A DNA stretch of 64,000 nucleotides, taken from NCBI GenBank assembly GCA_021904315.1, contig CM038913.1, positions 9,485,958 to 9,549,957 on the forward strand, read 5' to 3'. The notes below the pieces were generated by a model. The model was not told where the DNA came from. It did not search any database and saw only the letters and a program-made list of their open reading frames with translations. Made by a program: the position numbers and the translations under genes. Position 1 is the first letter of the stretch, and the number at the start of each line of letters is the position of its first letter. This stretch comes from Sphagnum magellanicum (Eukaryota > Streptophyta > Sphagnopsida > Sphagnales > Sphagnaceae). Below are positions 1 to 11,905 of the stretch, piece after piece.

Positions 1-58
1 ATCTCTCTCTCTCTTGAAGATAGTTTATCAAGACGTCGAAAGGATGTTCATTTTGCAG

Positions 59-244
59 GTAGCAAGCAGAAGTCTCCAGCAGCAGTCCAGGCCATCTTAT
101 CTGTTGGCACTTGCAACAAGTAATGGGGTGAAGCATATGGAAGCAGATTTTAGTGTGCTTAAGGAGGTCTGTGCACAATTAGAAGCTGCACTTGCAGAAT
201 CACGCAGTGCCTACAGCCGGCGTTTCCAACGCTTTAACAAGTGA
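59..244 (+). CDS. Last coding exon of an unidentified gene
   Basis: The exon starts after a convincing acceptor (pyrimidine-rich tract ending TTTTGCAG at 51-58) and runs 61 codons to a TGA at 242-244. The translation looks like real protein: a mixed charged and Gln/Ser-rich start, then a predicted amphipathic helix with SVLKEVCAQLEAALAES and a basic tail ending RRFQRFNK. Codon use is balanced, unlike the AT-rich surroundings. The rest of the gene lies to the left of the window. The helical, Leu/Ala-rich end suggests a coiled coil or protein-contact segment, but I do not recognise the family and assign no function. The sequence after 245 would be 3' untranslated region. Confidence 0.55.
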   Translation, partial: VASRSLQQQSRPSYLLALATSNGVKHMEADFSVLKEVCAQLEAALAESRSAYSRRFQRFNK

Positions 245-1380
245 TGGCTTCAGCTCTGTATTGTTCATGCATACTCTACCTTGAGTCAGGTAATTCCAAA
301 CCTGTGAATCAGCATTAAGTGCCCTGATGGAGAATGGATGGTGCTTAACAGTCATACTCCAGGCAGGCTGGTATTTTGTGACAATTGATTCAAGTAGCCC
401 AGAAACCTGAATGGGCATTAATGGTCACTATTGCAGAATAGGTTTATCTAGGCAGATGGAAAATGGAGATTCTCCATGTTGTGAAGGTCATAGCCAAAAA
501 TAATGGGCCTCACCCTTGCCCATTATGTTGGGTGTGTTGCCTAGCTCACCCTAACGGGCTTGACTTGCACCTTACCCAGCATAATGGGCAGGGGCTTGAC
601 CATTCCATAGTACAGAAACACCCACCCATTAGAGACCCTAGAGTTTAAACACTGTGCCAGCTCTAAAATGTATACATGAACTTCAGTTTGCTGTCTTCCA
701 AGGAATCAGTTAGTGGACAAGTTGTGATCCTTGGGTAGTATATGTTATAGCAAGTTCTTCGAGGGTGAAAATATGTTTTTTGTAGGGTAAAATCCCAGGC
801 CACAGGATTTACTGTAATAAGGGCTTGTGAGAGGCAGAGCTGAGTGCAGGTCCTGTTTCTGGTGAAGCCAAGGACTTCACTGAGCATAAAGACCTGCTCC
901 AATGTGGTTTTAGGTATGATACCTGAGTAGGTACCACAGAAATACATGCCATTTTGAAAAGTGGAATGCCTGCCAGATAATTAAGGTGCGCTCTAATTAC
1001 AAAAGCAGGTCTTTATGCACTCTAGGGTATGGCAAGGCTGCATGGAATTTTCATTTATCCCACAATAGTTCCTATAAGGACCAAAACATACAATTGTCCT
1101 TTTTAATTTAATGGAAAATTTTATTCAAAAACATTTGTTTAATATAATACATTTATAAGAGGAGTTGAAGTTTGTGATAGGAGTTGGGAAAGGGGTTTAG
1201 GGTTTAGATCAACTCTTACCCTATCATGAATTGAATGATTCTAAAGTAGATGGACCTTCCAAGTCACCAAAGGAAGTTGGGAACTTACCTTCCTCTCCTT
1301 CCCATTGGATGCCTAAATGCTTTATCACGGAGTAAAAAATGAGGTTCTTCCTCCTCATGACAATTCAGCATGTTTGGTAA
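245..1380. other. Probable 3' UTR, then unassigned spacer
   Basis: Moderate-GC sequence follows the exon ending at 244 and is probably its 3' untranslated region at first. It includes a strong stem at 518-533 / 574-589. From about 960 on, the sequence becomes AT-rich spacer, and I see no coding signal on either strand. Confidence 0.4.
518..589. repeat. 16-bp inverted repeat (stem-loop)
   Basis: GCCCATTATGTTGGGT at 518-533 is matched by its reverse complement with a single mismatch at 574-589, across a 40-base loop. It lies in the probable 3' UTR of the upstream gene. It could be an RNA hairpin or a small foldback insertion. Confidence 0.6.
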
Positions 1381-1382
1381 TT

Positions 1383-2500
1383 TCATGATGTAGTATCAAG
1401 ATTGAGTTCTTGTAGACTCACCCTAGATGTGAGATCCTCAATTACCTTAAGATTGACTTGAACAAACACAATCCTTTTCATTTGTTGCATTAATGACCTC
1501 TTCCTTTTCTTTGTTTGAACCGTGTAAAATGTGCTCCAGTTTTGTTCACAACTAGATACACTACAATCTTTTGACAAAATGCACTTTTCTAAGTGTTGAA
1601 GTCTTGATGCAGGTTTGCCATATTTCTCGCACCCTATAATTGGTTGAAACATGTGATCCAAGATGCCTCTCTTTGGTCACGAATTTGGAAAAGCAATTTT
1701 GATGTAGGCAATGAAGATTTGTCTTTTGTAGCATTTTATTCCACAACGTTTGGTGGAAAAGAAATCTTCATGTAAGCAAGTAACTCTTCAACAACTTTTG
1801 TGGAATAAAATCATTCTTTTGTTTTCACAAAGGATTTAAAAGGATTGTAATTACATGGATAGATTTGTGTCAACTTCCCCCATGCAAAGCTCTTATTTGT
1901 CTCATGTCAAAAAAATTGTCTTTATTTATGTCAAGGTTCCTATCAACATGAAGGTTTCCTTAATTTGGTCAAGAATACACACAAAAGTTCAATTATACAA
2001 CCTTTTTTTGTTAATGAGGTGTAAAACAAAATGGAAAGTTTGTAAATCTAGCACCATAGCTTAAGTGACCTTTGAGTAGTTATTAGATAATACATCTAGC
2101 TCAAAAGATCATGCCTCTAAACTTTCATGTTTGCCAAACATCAAATATCACCACTTGCCTTAAAATCTTATGCGCATTCACCAAATGTTCAAGGACAATG
2201 AACATATAAGCATAATTGAATACAAATTTCATCAACTTTCTCATCATGGTGATAATTTTTTTTAACCCAAGGAAACTTCTCAATGTCTTGCATTATCAAA
2301 TATAGATAATGAGTCACACATGGTGTCTAAACAATATGCAAGTACTCCGTTGTGACCATTGCGCCCATAGCCTTACAATGATAACCATTATCAATTACAA
2401 TTTGCCTAACATTCATTAGTCCTATATCATAGATGGCTTACTCATGTGACCATAAATATAAACTACAATTGTTAAGTGTCATAGCCAATTTTATAGAATC
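1383..2500 (-). pseudogene. Decayed hAT-family transposase
   Basis: Read on the minus strand, two separate blocks match the conserved parts of plant hAT transposases of the DUF659 / C-terminal dimerisation type. Near 2,280-2,420 the reading VRQIVIDNGYHCKAMGAMV, followed by TPCVTHYLYLIMQDIEKFP, corresponds to the segment that usually reads as a D-N-x-x-x-x-K-A-A-G motif and then W-T-P-C-A-A-H. Near 1,430-1,560 the reading SSCEQNWSTF, then TKKRKRS and FVQVNL, corresponds to the C-terminal C-E-R-N-W-S-x-F / K-K-R-N-R motif. Stop codons and frame changes interrupt it throughout, for example where the conserved W becomes a stop in the first block. It cannot encode a working transposase. Traces may continue to about 2,900, but I cannot support exact ends or terminal repeats. 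Confidence 0.7.
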
Positions 2501-2919
2501 ATAAATTGTTCACCAAAAACTAATGCTCACACAAGTTGAAAAAATCATGTTAATAATGTTTTTTTCTTAATGACAAACCAACCACTTGTCACAATCAAAC
2601 ATCCATACTTTGCTCTCAAGTTGATCTTATGGACTTCAATTTTTTGCTTCATATCTACAACCTCTTCTTGTAAATCACAAGTTCAAACTTTTTCCTTTCA
2701 TCATTGGTTAATGCAACAACTATTATCATGGACTTCCAAACATGGGTGTGAATCAAATGAAAAAAATGTTCCATTTAGATTTTATTTATTTATTTATTTA
2801 TTTTTTATTATTATTATTTTGCCTTTTATTTCAATGCATAAGTGTCACGTTGCACCACTTGAAACCAAGTTTGTTTTACCTTGTTTAAAAGTTGAACCTC
2901 TTCATGTAACTTGAATCGA

Positions 2920-5900
2920 TGTTCCATGTCCCAAACCTTCATTAGTTCCTATCACATTAAAATGATTGAATTATCAATAAATGTTCATTTCTCCTTTTAA
3001 TGATGTAAATATCCCAAATATACATGCGACATTTTGAAGGATATTTGAATAATATATAATTTTGCTTGTTGTATACCTCACCAAATGAATTGTAATCCTT
3101 GTCCCACTCCTTGTGAATTCACCTTAATGATGTTCACTTTTAATGCCCTATTCCTGATGGACTTACATATCCATTGAGCTTGACGATGTGTTTATGGTAA
3201 ACATTTTTTGGTTAATTAAACTTATCAAAATGAATTTTATAAAAAGAAATGGTTGAATCAAAACATGTTAATAAAATCTAATGAAGTACCTTTTAAAATG
3301 ATTACATGTTATTTTGTAATCCTTTCGACTTTTTCATATAAAGAAATTTTTGAATGAAATCTTTTGCAACTTGTTATTAAAAATATTCATAGTTACCTCA
3401 ATACATCACATGATTTTATTTTTGGTTGATCTTTGTTGAATAACTATGAGTATTCTAAATGTGTGCAAATTTTGTTAGATTTTACATTTTGCTTCAAAAA
3501 ATGATCATGATTTCAAATCATTCCATTATATATTAATTAATTTATGCTTTAGTTTTTGTATCATAAGCTAAAAATTTGTTTTATATGTCACATACATTAC
3601 ATCACATTTACATATGGTAAAGGCCTTTTGAAAATTTGAATACATTGAAGGTTTGAATTTTTTAATTTCATAACTTTTTTTATTATGAATTTTTTATTAA
3701 TGTGTGTAATAGGTTATAATCATCTGAATTTTTTTTTACCATCAAAATCCTTTTATTAAGATGGTTTTAAACATAATCCTTTAAAAAACTTGATTGCTTA
3801 TAACATAATTATTGTTTAAGTTCAATTTTTTTAATATACTAAAATCAAAACCTAACACTAAATTGAATGAATTTTTAATTTGAATTTTTGAACACTCATA
3901 TTAATCATTTAACACATTTTGGAATGATTATCACATTTTAAAATTCAAAATAAAAACAGATATATTATAGTTTGCAATTTTCAATGACTCTTGACACCTT
4001 TTTGGCTCATGTTAACAAGTTTGACCCAATTCATTTCAAGTATCATCCAACCTTCATAAAAATTTCAAATCAACTCAATCATTGAAATGAAAAAAAAAAA
4101 AATTAAATAAAAATTAGACACCTCGTAAAAAATCAGTCCTTGAAAATTAACATCATATAATATATGAAACTTCATAAAAATTATGCAGCCTTTGAAAGAA
4201 AAAAAAAGAACCATTCTAAATTAATCCATACCTAAAGTTTCAATTTTATGATACTAATTTTAAATATCATGTATTATCAACATAAATCATGGGATCAATA
4301 TAGTGGTATTTAGAGGTTTTTCTTGAACTATGTCAAATGGTAAGGAGTAAATGGGGATTCAAATTGCCTTTCGATTCTTAATTTTGGGGTAGCCCTACTA
4401 TTGAATTTGCTCAATTTCTTTTTTATTCCATTTTGTATGTATCCTCTCCCAACCACTATAAATCAATTTATTTTATTTTCTAGTAATTTGTATATGGATT
4501 TGATAGATTAAAAAACTACAGTTTATATGAACTTAAAATTTGGAAAATCGGATATTTGTTGATTGATTTTTATGATTTATAGAGGAACTATGAAGAAATA
4601 AGGATTTTTTGCAATTCTAGGGGCAAAAGGCCTTCCACTTTCCTATTGGAAAGAAAAAAAGGCCAAGAAGATTGTTTTTTATTTATTTAAATTATTTAAA
4701 TTTATAATCTTTCTTTAATTTTCATCAATTTGAATTGCAAAAAAATATTAATTTTTTGCAACTTTGGTTACTAGATCCCTAAACTCAAAATAATCTTGAA
4801 ATGGTTCATAATTTTATTTCCTAAAAAATAACCCTTGGGGGGGGGGGATGAAAAAAGGTAGGGCTTTTCAAAAAATGAAATGCCCATTAAAGTGAAATTA
4901 TTTTTTTTAAAAATGTCCTACCATTTGTAGAGGATAGATTTCATTTCACAATATGCCTTCCACATACATTGAATTTTTTTTACATGTGCTTTATTATGTT
5001 TTACAATATTTAAAATTGCACTTTTGAAAAAAAAGCCAAAAGAAAAGTATGTTTTTTTCATGTGGAGTAGCACTCCCCTTTGGCGCCTCTCAATGGTTTT
5101 TTTCCTAATAAGTTTTTGCAGTTTTTTTAACCTAAAAGTTCCCTACATTTCATCAAATTTTTGTCCAAATCTACTAAATTTCAACAAAAATCATTAAATT
5201 TGTTTTTCAAACTTTTTCATTAGGTTTCTAGCCTTTGGTAAAAAAAGTGTAAATATGCTTAAAAGTTTGAATTTCATCTATAATTTATTTCCAAATTTGT
5301 CTAAATTTTTCTTATGGATGAGTCCCACTCCTACTCTATCACCAAATTGATAAAAGAATGAAAAACATGTGCATACATGCACTCATCCCTTCATTCTTTT
5401 TCAATACCAACTCAACTTCAAAAGGGAACAATGTTATGCAATTATTTGAGTTTATGAAGAACCATTGGTTCCAAATTTTAAATGATTTAAAAATTGGAAA
5501 ACCATTGGGTTCTTTGGGGGAAAAAAAAACATAATCAAATAATCACTAGTCCTAGTTATTTGAAAAGCTTTTTAAAACCCAGTTTTTCATGAAAGAATCA
5601 ACAATGAATTGGTGCTTTTATCGACGATTATTATTATTTTCAAATGTTTGAAATTGTGGTATTTACCATAACCCAATCTTTGAATTTTTGAAGACAACAA
5701 TTATGTATCTTAAGAACTACTCTTATAACTTAGGGGGGTTTGTTCCTAATTTTAACAATCACTCAACATTGGAAGGGATTCCATGGAAACCCTTCTCCTA
5801 TACCAAAATCACAACCACTATAAGAAGGTGACTAACCAAAATAACAACACACAAATACATGCACATATCAAAGCAACCTCCAAAGTCCATGGGAAGACTC

Positions 5901-7850
5901 CCAAATTTTATTTTTCCTTACATGAAATTTGAAAAAACAATCACCTCAAAACTATATATATATATATATATATGTATATATGTTGTTAAATTCCTTGTTT
6001 TCTAAAAATAAATTTCCAAATTTCCACAAAGAAAAAAACATTTTTGGGGACATTTTCACCGCATTTCAACACACTTTTTAGTTGTGGGGCAATTTTTTTT
6101 TTCTAATTAACACTAAATTTTGTTTGGGATGCTACATTAGAAATTATTTTTAAAGGAAGAAAAAAAACAATGTTCAAAAGGTGGTATTCTTATAACATAC
6201 ATTTAACCTACGGTTAGTTTTGGTATTAAATAATCCTATGCATATTGAAACAATGTTTTTTGAAAGTATGAAGTTGAATTGTTGAAAACCATTATAAAAT
6301 TACTGCAAGGCTATAGTCTGAATATACCCTCTCTATTCATTTTTCAAAATCAAGTTTGATAATTTTTTAAAATTCAACTTTGTTTTTTATGCCAAAATAA
6401 AAATAGTATGGAACAATGATTGATCATTCAATTCATTTACTATTCATGAAAAGATCACATTAAAAAAAAACACTGCACAAATTCCTTTTCTCAATACAAA
6501 TTATTGGTTACAAGCAACATGGGCTCCACTTTATTCAATAACTTAAATGAATTATAATAAATAATATATTTGTTGTTAAATGTAAATATTTGAGTGACCC
6601 AAAAATCACCTACCTAATAAATATTAAGTGATGAAAGCAATGCAACCTAAATTTTTGGTAACTTAAAATATGGTAACAATAGCATAGGAAAGAGGGAGTA
6701 GTACATATAAGGAAGAACATTCAAATGTAAGTTTACGACATAAAAGGGGCCATGACTTTATTAGCTATATAAAAAAGGGGGTTGTCCATAAAATAAAACC
6801 AATACAACCTAGGAAAATGTTGTGAAATTGGTGGCAACCTTTTTTTTTAACTAGTGAAATTTCACCAAAAAGGAAAATCTCAAATAAATGATTTTGGAGG
6901 GCTTCACTTGCCTAATTTAAAAAAAAAATTGGTTTACATTATGTAGCCATAAACATAAAAGGTTGATTTGTATTTCATATATGTTTTATAGCCATATTTG
7001 GTTAAATCATTCTAACACAATCAACATTTTTTCTACTTTCTCCTGTGGATGATCAACATTTAAGCCACATAAGAATTATTTTTTAAAAACATGATTAGTG
7101 CCTGACATTATCAAATGAATGAGCCTTCCAAAACACAAAAAAAATTGGAACCATGTTCACATCAAATTAGGTTCCAACAATAAATAAACCATGTACTTTA
7201 AACTAATGTTCCAAATAAATACCTTACAAAGACAACTTTTATAATCACCATAAAATTATTTTATTATTATTATTATTATTTGTGGTTGTTGTTTTGCCCA
7301 TATATTTGTTATAAGGAAAAAAATAAACCCTTGTCTTTTGTTTCAATTTTTGCATTTGAAAAGAAAAGAAACACCACCCCAAGCCCCCTTTCAAAAAGGT
7401 TTAGGAATTCAAGATCCATGTCCCATCACTAACTTATATGAGCCTTGTGGGTGTTGTTAGCAATGTTGGCTGATTATTGAGTTTTGACCCAATTATCATC
7501 CAAGCAAGTTATCAATTTTAAAAATAATAATACATTTTGAAAAATTAGTTATAACCAATGTAGAACTAATAAGTTAACTAGCAATTATTAATCAGTTATT
7601 TGATAACATACCCTTTTGCCACAATCAATTGTTATTACCTTTTTTTAATATATAAAAAAATAATTTTAAAAATTATTTAAAATTTTAAATCATTCCCTTG
7701 AGTGAACTACTATGAAAAAAAAGACAAAACAAACATGCAAATTTTTTTTTATACAACACATGGGTTCAATAGTAATAATTTATTTGTGAAGAGGGACATA
7801 AGATATAACAATTTGAATACAAGTTGAATACAAAATGTAGGAACCATTTG
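2920..7850. other. AT-rich spacer without recognisable genes
   Basis: About 5 kb of very AT-rich sequence with homopolymer A and T runs, a G run near 4,838-4,847, an AT dinucleotide tract near 5,955-5,976 and an ATT trinucleotide run near 7,258-7,280. No frame stays open usefully, and I recognise no protein motif, RNA gene or element boundary. Confidence 0.6.
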
Positions 7851-7857
7851 AACCACA

Positions 7858-8745
7858 TATCTATCTATGAAGGAAGGTTGTTTGTTTGTTTTGTTTTGTT
7901 TATTTTGTACCAATGAGATCCACCAAACCAGGATGCTTCAGATCATGTTCTTGGTCTCCTTGGAATCCTCTTGAGGAGGAGGGGGTGCATTGGCTTGGTT
8001 TCATGGCATTTGGACTTGCGGTGTAGAAGTTCTTGAATATTGAATGACTTCTTCACTGAAAATTAAATTAAATCGTAGCTGAAAATTTCAGAGGAATTGG
8101 AATGTGCCTTTGGTGTTCTTGGAAAGATCTTAATGAGCAGGATTTAATGGAATTTATTTGGTAAGATTTGGATTTAGAATGTGGGAGATATTGAATTTAA
8201 AGTGATTTATGTGACTGAAAATTCAAATGAATTCCAAAAAACCAGGTTTTGGAAGGAAAAATCAGTTGAGGATATGGATGAGTTCACACTTGGGCCATCA
8301 GCACAGGCCACACTAGTTGATCTATCTATGAAGGAAGGTAGTTTCTTTTGTACTTATGGGATCCACCGAACCAGGATGCTTCAGATCGTGTTCTTGGTGT
8401 CTTTGGAAAGCTCTCAACAAGGAGGGTGCATGGGCTTGGTTTCATGACGTTTGGACTTGTGGTGCAAAAGTTCTTGAATATTGAATGATTTCTTTACTGA
8501 AAATTAAATTAAATCATACCTGAAATTTTGGGAGGAATTGGATTGTGCTTTTGGTGTTGTTGGAAAGATCTTGATGAGGAGGATTTAATGGAATTTATTT
8601 GGTAAGATTTGGATTCAGAATGTGAGAAATATTGATTTTAAGTGATTTTTGCTGCTGAAAATTCAAATAAATTCTGATTTTGGAAGGAAAAATCAGTTGA
8701 GGATGCGATAACACTTGGGCCAACGACACACGTCACACGAGTGAA
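7858..8745 (+). repeat. Two-copy direct tandem duplication, about 425-460 bp per unit
   Basis: Copy 1 begins near 7,858 and copy 2 near 8,320, both with CTATCTATGAAGGAAGGT. They share long blocks: CAGGATGCTTCAGATC, then TTGAATATTGAATGA, then TTTAATGGAATTTATTTGG, then GGAAGGAAAAATCAGTTGAGGA. Small substitutions and indels separate them, so the duplication is not recent. An 88-codon open frame at 8,181-8,447 straddles the junction and is a by-product of the repeat. I recognise no protein in it. Confidence 0.85.
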
Positions 8746-8759
8746 TCATTATAGTGGAG

Positions 8760-10480
8760 TTATTCCCAGTTTCCTTTGAACAAAATTAAACTAAGAAGAT
8801 GATGAGCATACACAATACATGGATCTAACTTTTCTATTCGATGGCTTGCCAAAATAAAGATCCATGGTCAAACAACATAAACATAATGAAACAAAGAATT
8901 TGTTCATGAATAAAAACTATACACTCTAGTGAAAGAAAGAATGCCCCAAAATGAATCAAATTAATGACAAAGTAATAAATAATAACATGATTCTCTATGT
9001 CCCACACAAGAGTGAAGAGCTGAAATTATAGCATAACATCAATTTGCACATTGTCCAAGAACCTAATTACCCATAGTGAAAGCACACCACCATTGTATTT
9101 AGACTTCTGCATTGAAGAAACACATCCAACTACATTTGTCATACTTTTTATGCCATTATATGTGTCATAATTATAACACTAGAAGGAAAACCCCTTTTTT
9201 TCAATCAAATAGCTTTCAATTACACGTCATTTCCAACTGGATTTTAAGTATGATTTTTTTTTAATTATTAAAAATGATAACCACCAATTAAGTTGAGCCA
9301 CCAACTTAGATAGTTGGAAGTTGAAATCAATTTTCAATTGGGGGACTACCTCCTCCAATCAAGGTAGCATTGTCAACTTTTCAAGTTGACTTTTAGTTGA
9401 AAGGTTGATTTAAATGTGACATGATTAAATGTCATTATTTTAGTTGGGAAATGTCATAACTTGAAAAGTCGAGTTTGTGACGATCTCAATTGAACATCAT
9501 TTGTAGTTGGATGACATATTAGGATGATTGATGGATGAAATGAAGGATACATTTATGTTTCAAATGTTGATTGTGAGGAGTACAAATAAAGTTGTGACTA
9601 ATCTAAATCTAGTGACGATCAATTAAACTACAAGTGCAAAATTACCAACTCCATGTTGTGATGTTTATTTAATCATCACCTACTTACATAATTCAAAAAC
9701 ACATATGGTCAAATTCAAATGTGAAAATGTTTTTCAAGTGGGCAAATAAATGAAAAGACAACATTTTAACCCTACACCTTTATGGAGGATTGGCTTTCTC
9801 AAACATACCTTCCATACTCATCAAATAACAATAATATAATTATTGTTAATTATCTTTTAAAATATTTTGTAATAGTAAGTCATACTTATATTAGGTACCT
9901 ATAAATATCATACTAAATATTTATTAAATACCTAGTACCTATCTAGTTACTTACTTAATCAATAATTAGATATTTAGTTAATGTGTACCTAAAATATTAG
10001 GTTGGTAGCCATTACAATTAATGTTTAGTAAGCTAGTAGGTACATACCTACTAGCTATATATATATACTTGGGCTCCGAGTTGCTTCACACTACTAGTGA
10101 CGATAAATAAATTGTTCAAAAAATAATTAGCTACCAAACATTAATAATACATGATCATATAGAGTTTCCATGAATTTATTTTCACTTCCATTGATTTTAG
10201 AATATGAGATTTCATTTTCACCTACCAACTTTCTTTTGAGGTGTGTATCTTGCACACTTAGGACTAATAAGGATATGTGACTCACCAAAGCTTGTCAAGT
10301 GAATAGGCGTATACAATTCCAAAGAAGACATTGGCACATTCACGATCAAAGCAATGGATGACCCTCACACTCATAACATACATTTGTTGATTTGTTTAGA
10401 ACCTAACATTAAATGTTGTCTTATGGAATTGTTTTCAAAAGAGGATAACTCATTACAATATTGTATGTAACATAATAATA
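8760..10480. other. AT-rich spacer with a GTAGGTA/TACCTAC island
   Basis: No gene is visible. At 9,880-10,070 the sequence is built from short words such as TACCTA, TAGGTA and TAGTAGGT in both orientations and could fold on itself. Similar islands occur at 13,785-13,850, 15,045-15,139 and 30,361-30,485. Confidence 0.5.
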
Positions 10481-10485
10481 ATGAG

Positions 10486-11905
10486 CTATGCATCATCACT
10501 ATGGCAATGGTGCATTATGTCTAACCTTGACAACAAGCATTTTACCACGTCAAACATGTCACAATGCAACTTGGTCACTAAATCACCTTTGCCAAGCTCC
10601 TCTTTAAAACCATATGTAATGTATGTTTTAGGACCCAAATTAGGCTTTATGGCATCTTTTGGTAACAAAGCAGTTAAATTGAGAAGACCATCCCTAAGAT
10701 CTATGTATTCATGAAATCGTAGTGAAGCAAGAAACTTGGCTTCATGACGTGGAAGGTGTTCTTCAAAACAGTTTGAAGGTGGCTAATCCTTGATCAACAG
10801 TTCAGGTCATTCTCCAGGTTGAAGACGACCTTCCTCCTAGCCAATAAATAACTAATGAATATTGATCTCCACTTGCAATATGAAGCCTTAACATCATCTG
10901 TCTATTCTTATGGCATCTTATAAATTTGATATGTTTCAAACCAAAGATTTTCCCAGCATAGAAAGAGGATGCATTTACCTCACACCAATCCAAGCAATCA
11001 AGAGCTTTCACGCTCTTAGTCTCTTCCTTGAATTTGTTATTTGTAGTTTTTCGTACAACATGCCACATAACCAAGGGTTCCTAGCTGAGACCACTGCCAT
11101 GTTTTAACATGTCACAAACTATAATAGGTTCACCTTCAACCTAATGTTTTTGAAAATGCGCCAAACCCTCGGCCTCAACACTTTGTCAAATAGGGTAGAA
11201 AAGATGATTGTCATGGCCACCTATTCAATGAGCAACAAGGTGTAAATGTTTGTTACCATTTGGGTCAAACAAATCACAAATTGAATAATGCATTGAATCA
11301 TGTTCCTTCATATTATGGCATGTTGCATCACTTGTCAACTTTGCTAACCAGTCAAGCTCAAACAAAGTTTTCAACTGTAAAATATGCAAACCATCACAAC
11401 CACCTTGTGACTTTGGAGGACAAGGAATTCTGCCACCTTGACTTACTTCCCACAAAAATAGTGGTGTAGGAACAAAATTCACCTCCATTGTATCTACTTC
11501 TTTAATGTCATCATATAATTGTAACTTCTATTGTGCTAATTTTGATTGGTCTCCTCCTAGCTAGTGGCCCAGACCCACTTCATGGCTTCAAGTTGGACAC
11601 AAATCATAATCACAACTTGAGTAATTCCTATGGTAGTCCACAATTGATGTCTTGCAATTATCATTGCACATTCAAAAAACCACACTAGCTAGTGTTAAAT
11701 CCTCACATGGCATTATTACCAAAAACACATTGTAAGGTGAACAAACACGTTATCACTAGAACATATCAATGCAAAATCAAAACAAACTTTGAAAGAAGCA
11801 CTAGTTAAATCACCACTCAAACATATACTAGCAGTGATGTGCCACTTATTAATAAAAGTGTTCATCCTTAGGAATCCTTGCATGTTCCACCTTTATAGTT
11901 GATGT
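10486..11905 (-). pseudogene. Intronless, broken copy of a JMJ25/IBM1-type JmjC H3K9 demethylase
   Basis: Plant JMJ25-type proteins carry Cys-rich zinc-finger segments followed by a JmjC oxygenase domain and demethylate histone H3 lysine 9. Reading the minus strand downward, the blocks occur in family order. KVEHARIPKDEHFY lies near 11,850-11,900. The finger reading CNDNCKTSIVDYHRN, then CDYDLCPT, lies at 11,668-11,580. GGRIPCPPKSQGGCDGLH is near 11,440, HFQKH then VEGEPIIVCDML near 11,120, VKALDCLDWCEV near 10,970, and finally PNLGPKTYITYGF and VTKLHCDM near 10,560-10,650. The iron-binding H-x-D survives as HCD. The blocks are contiguous with no intron gaps where family genes have several introns, which suggests a retrocopy. 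Stops and shifts are frequent, about 165 bases interrupt it just upstream of the finger, and the C-terminal half of JmjC is absent. Confidence 0.8.

Noticed and set aside
2570..2914. 114-codon open frame on the plus strand
   Set aside because: AT-rich, low-complexity hydrophobic translation running through an ATTT repeat and lying opposite the decayed hAT region. No motif.
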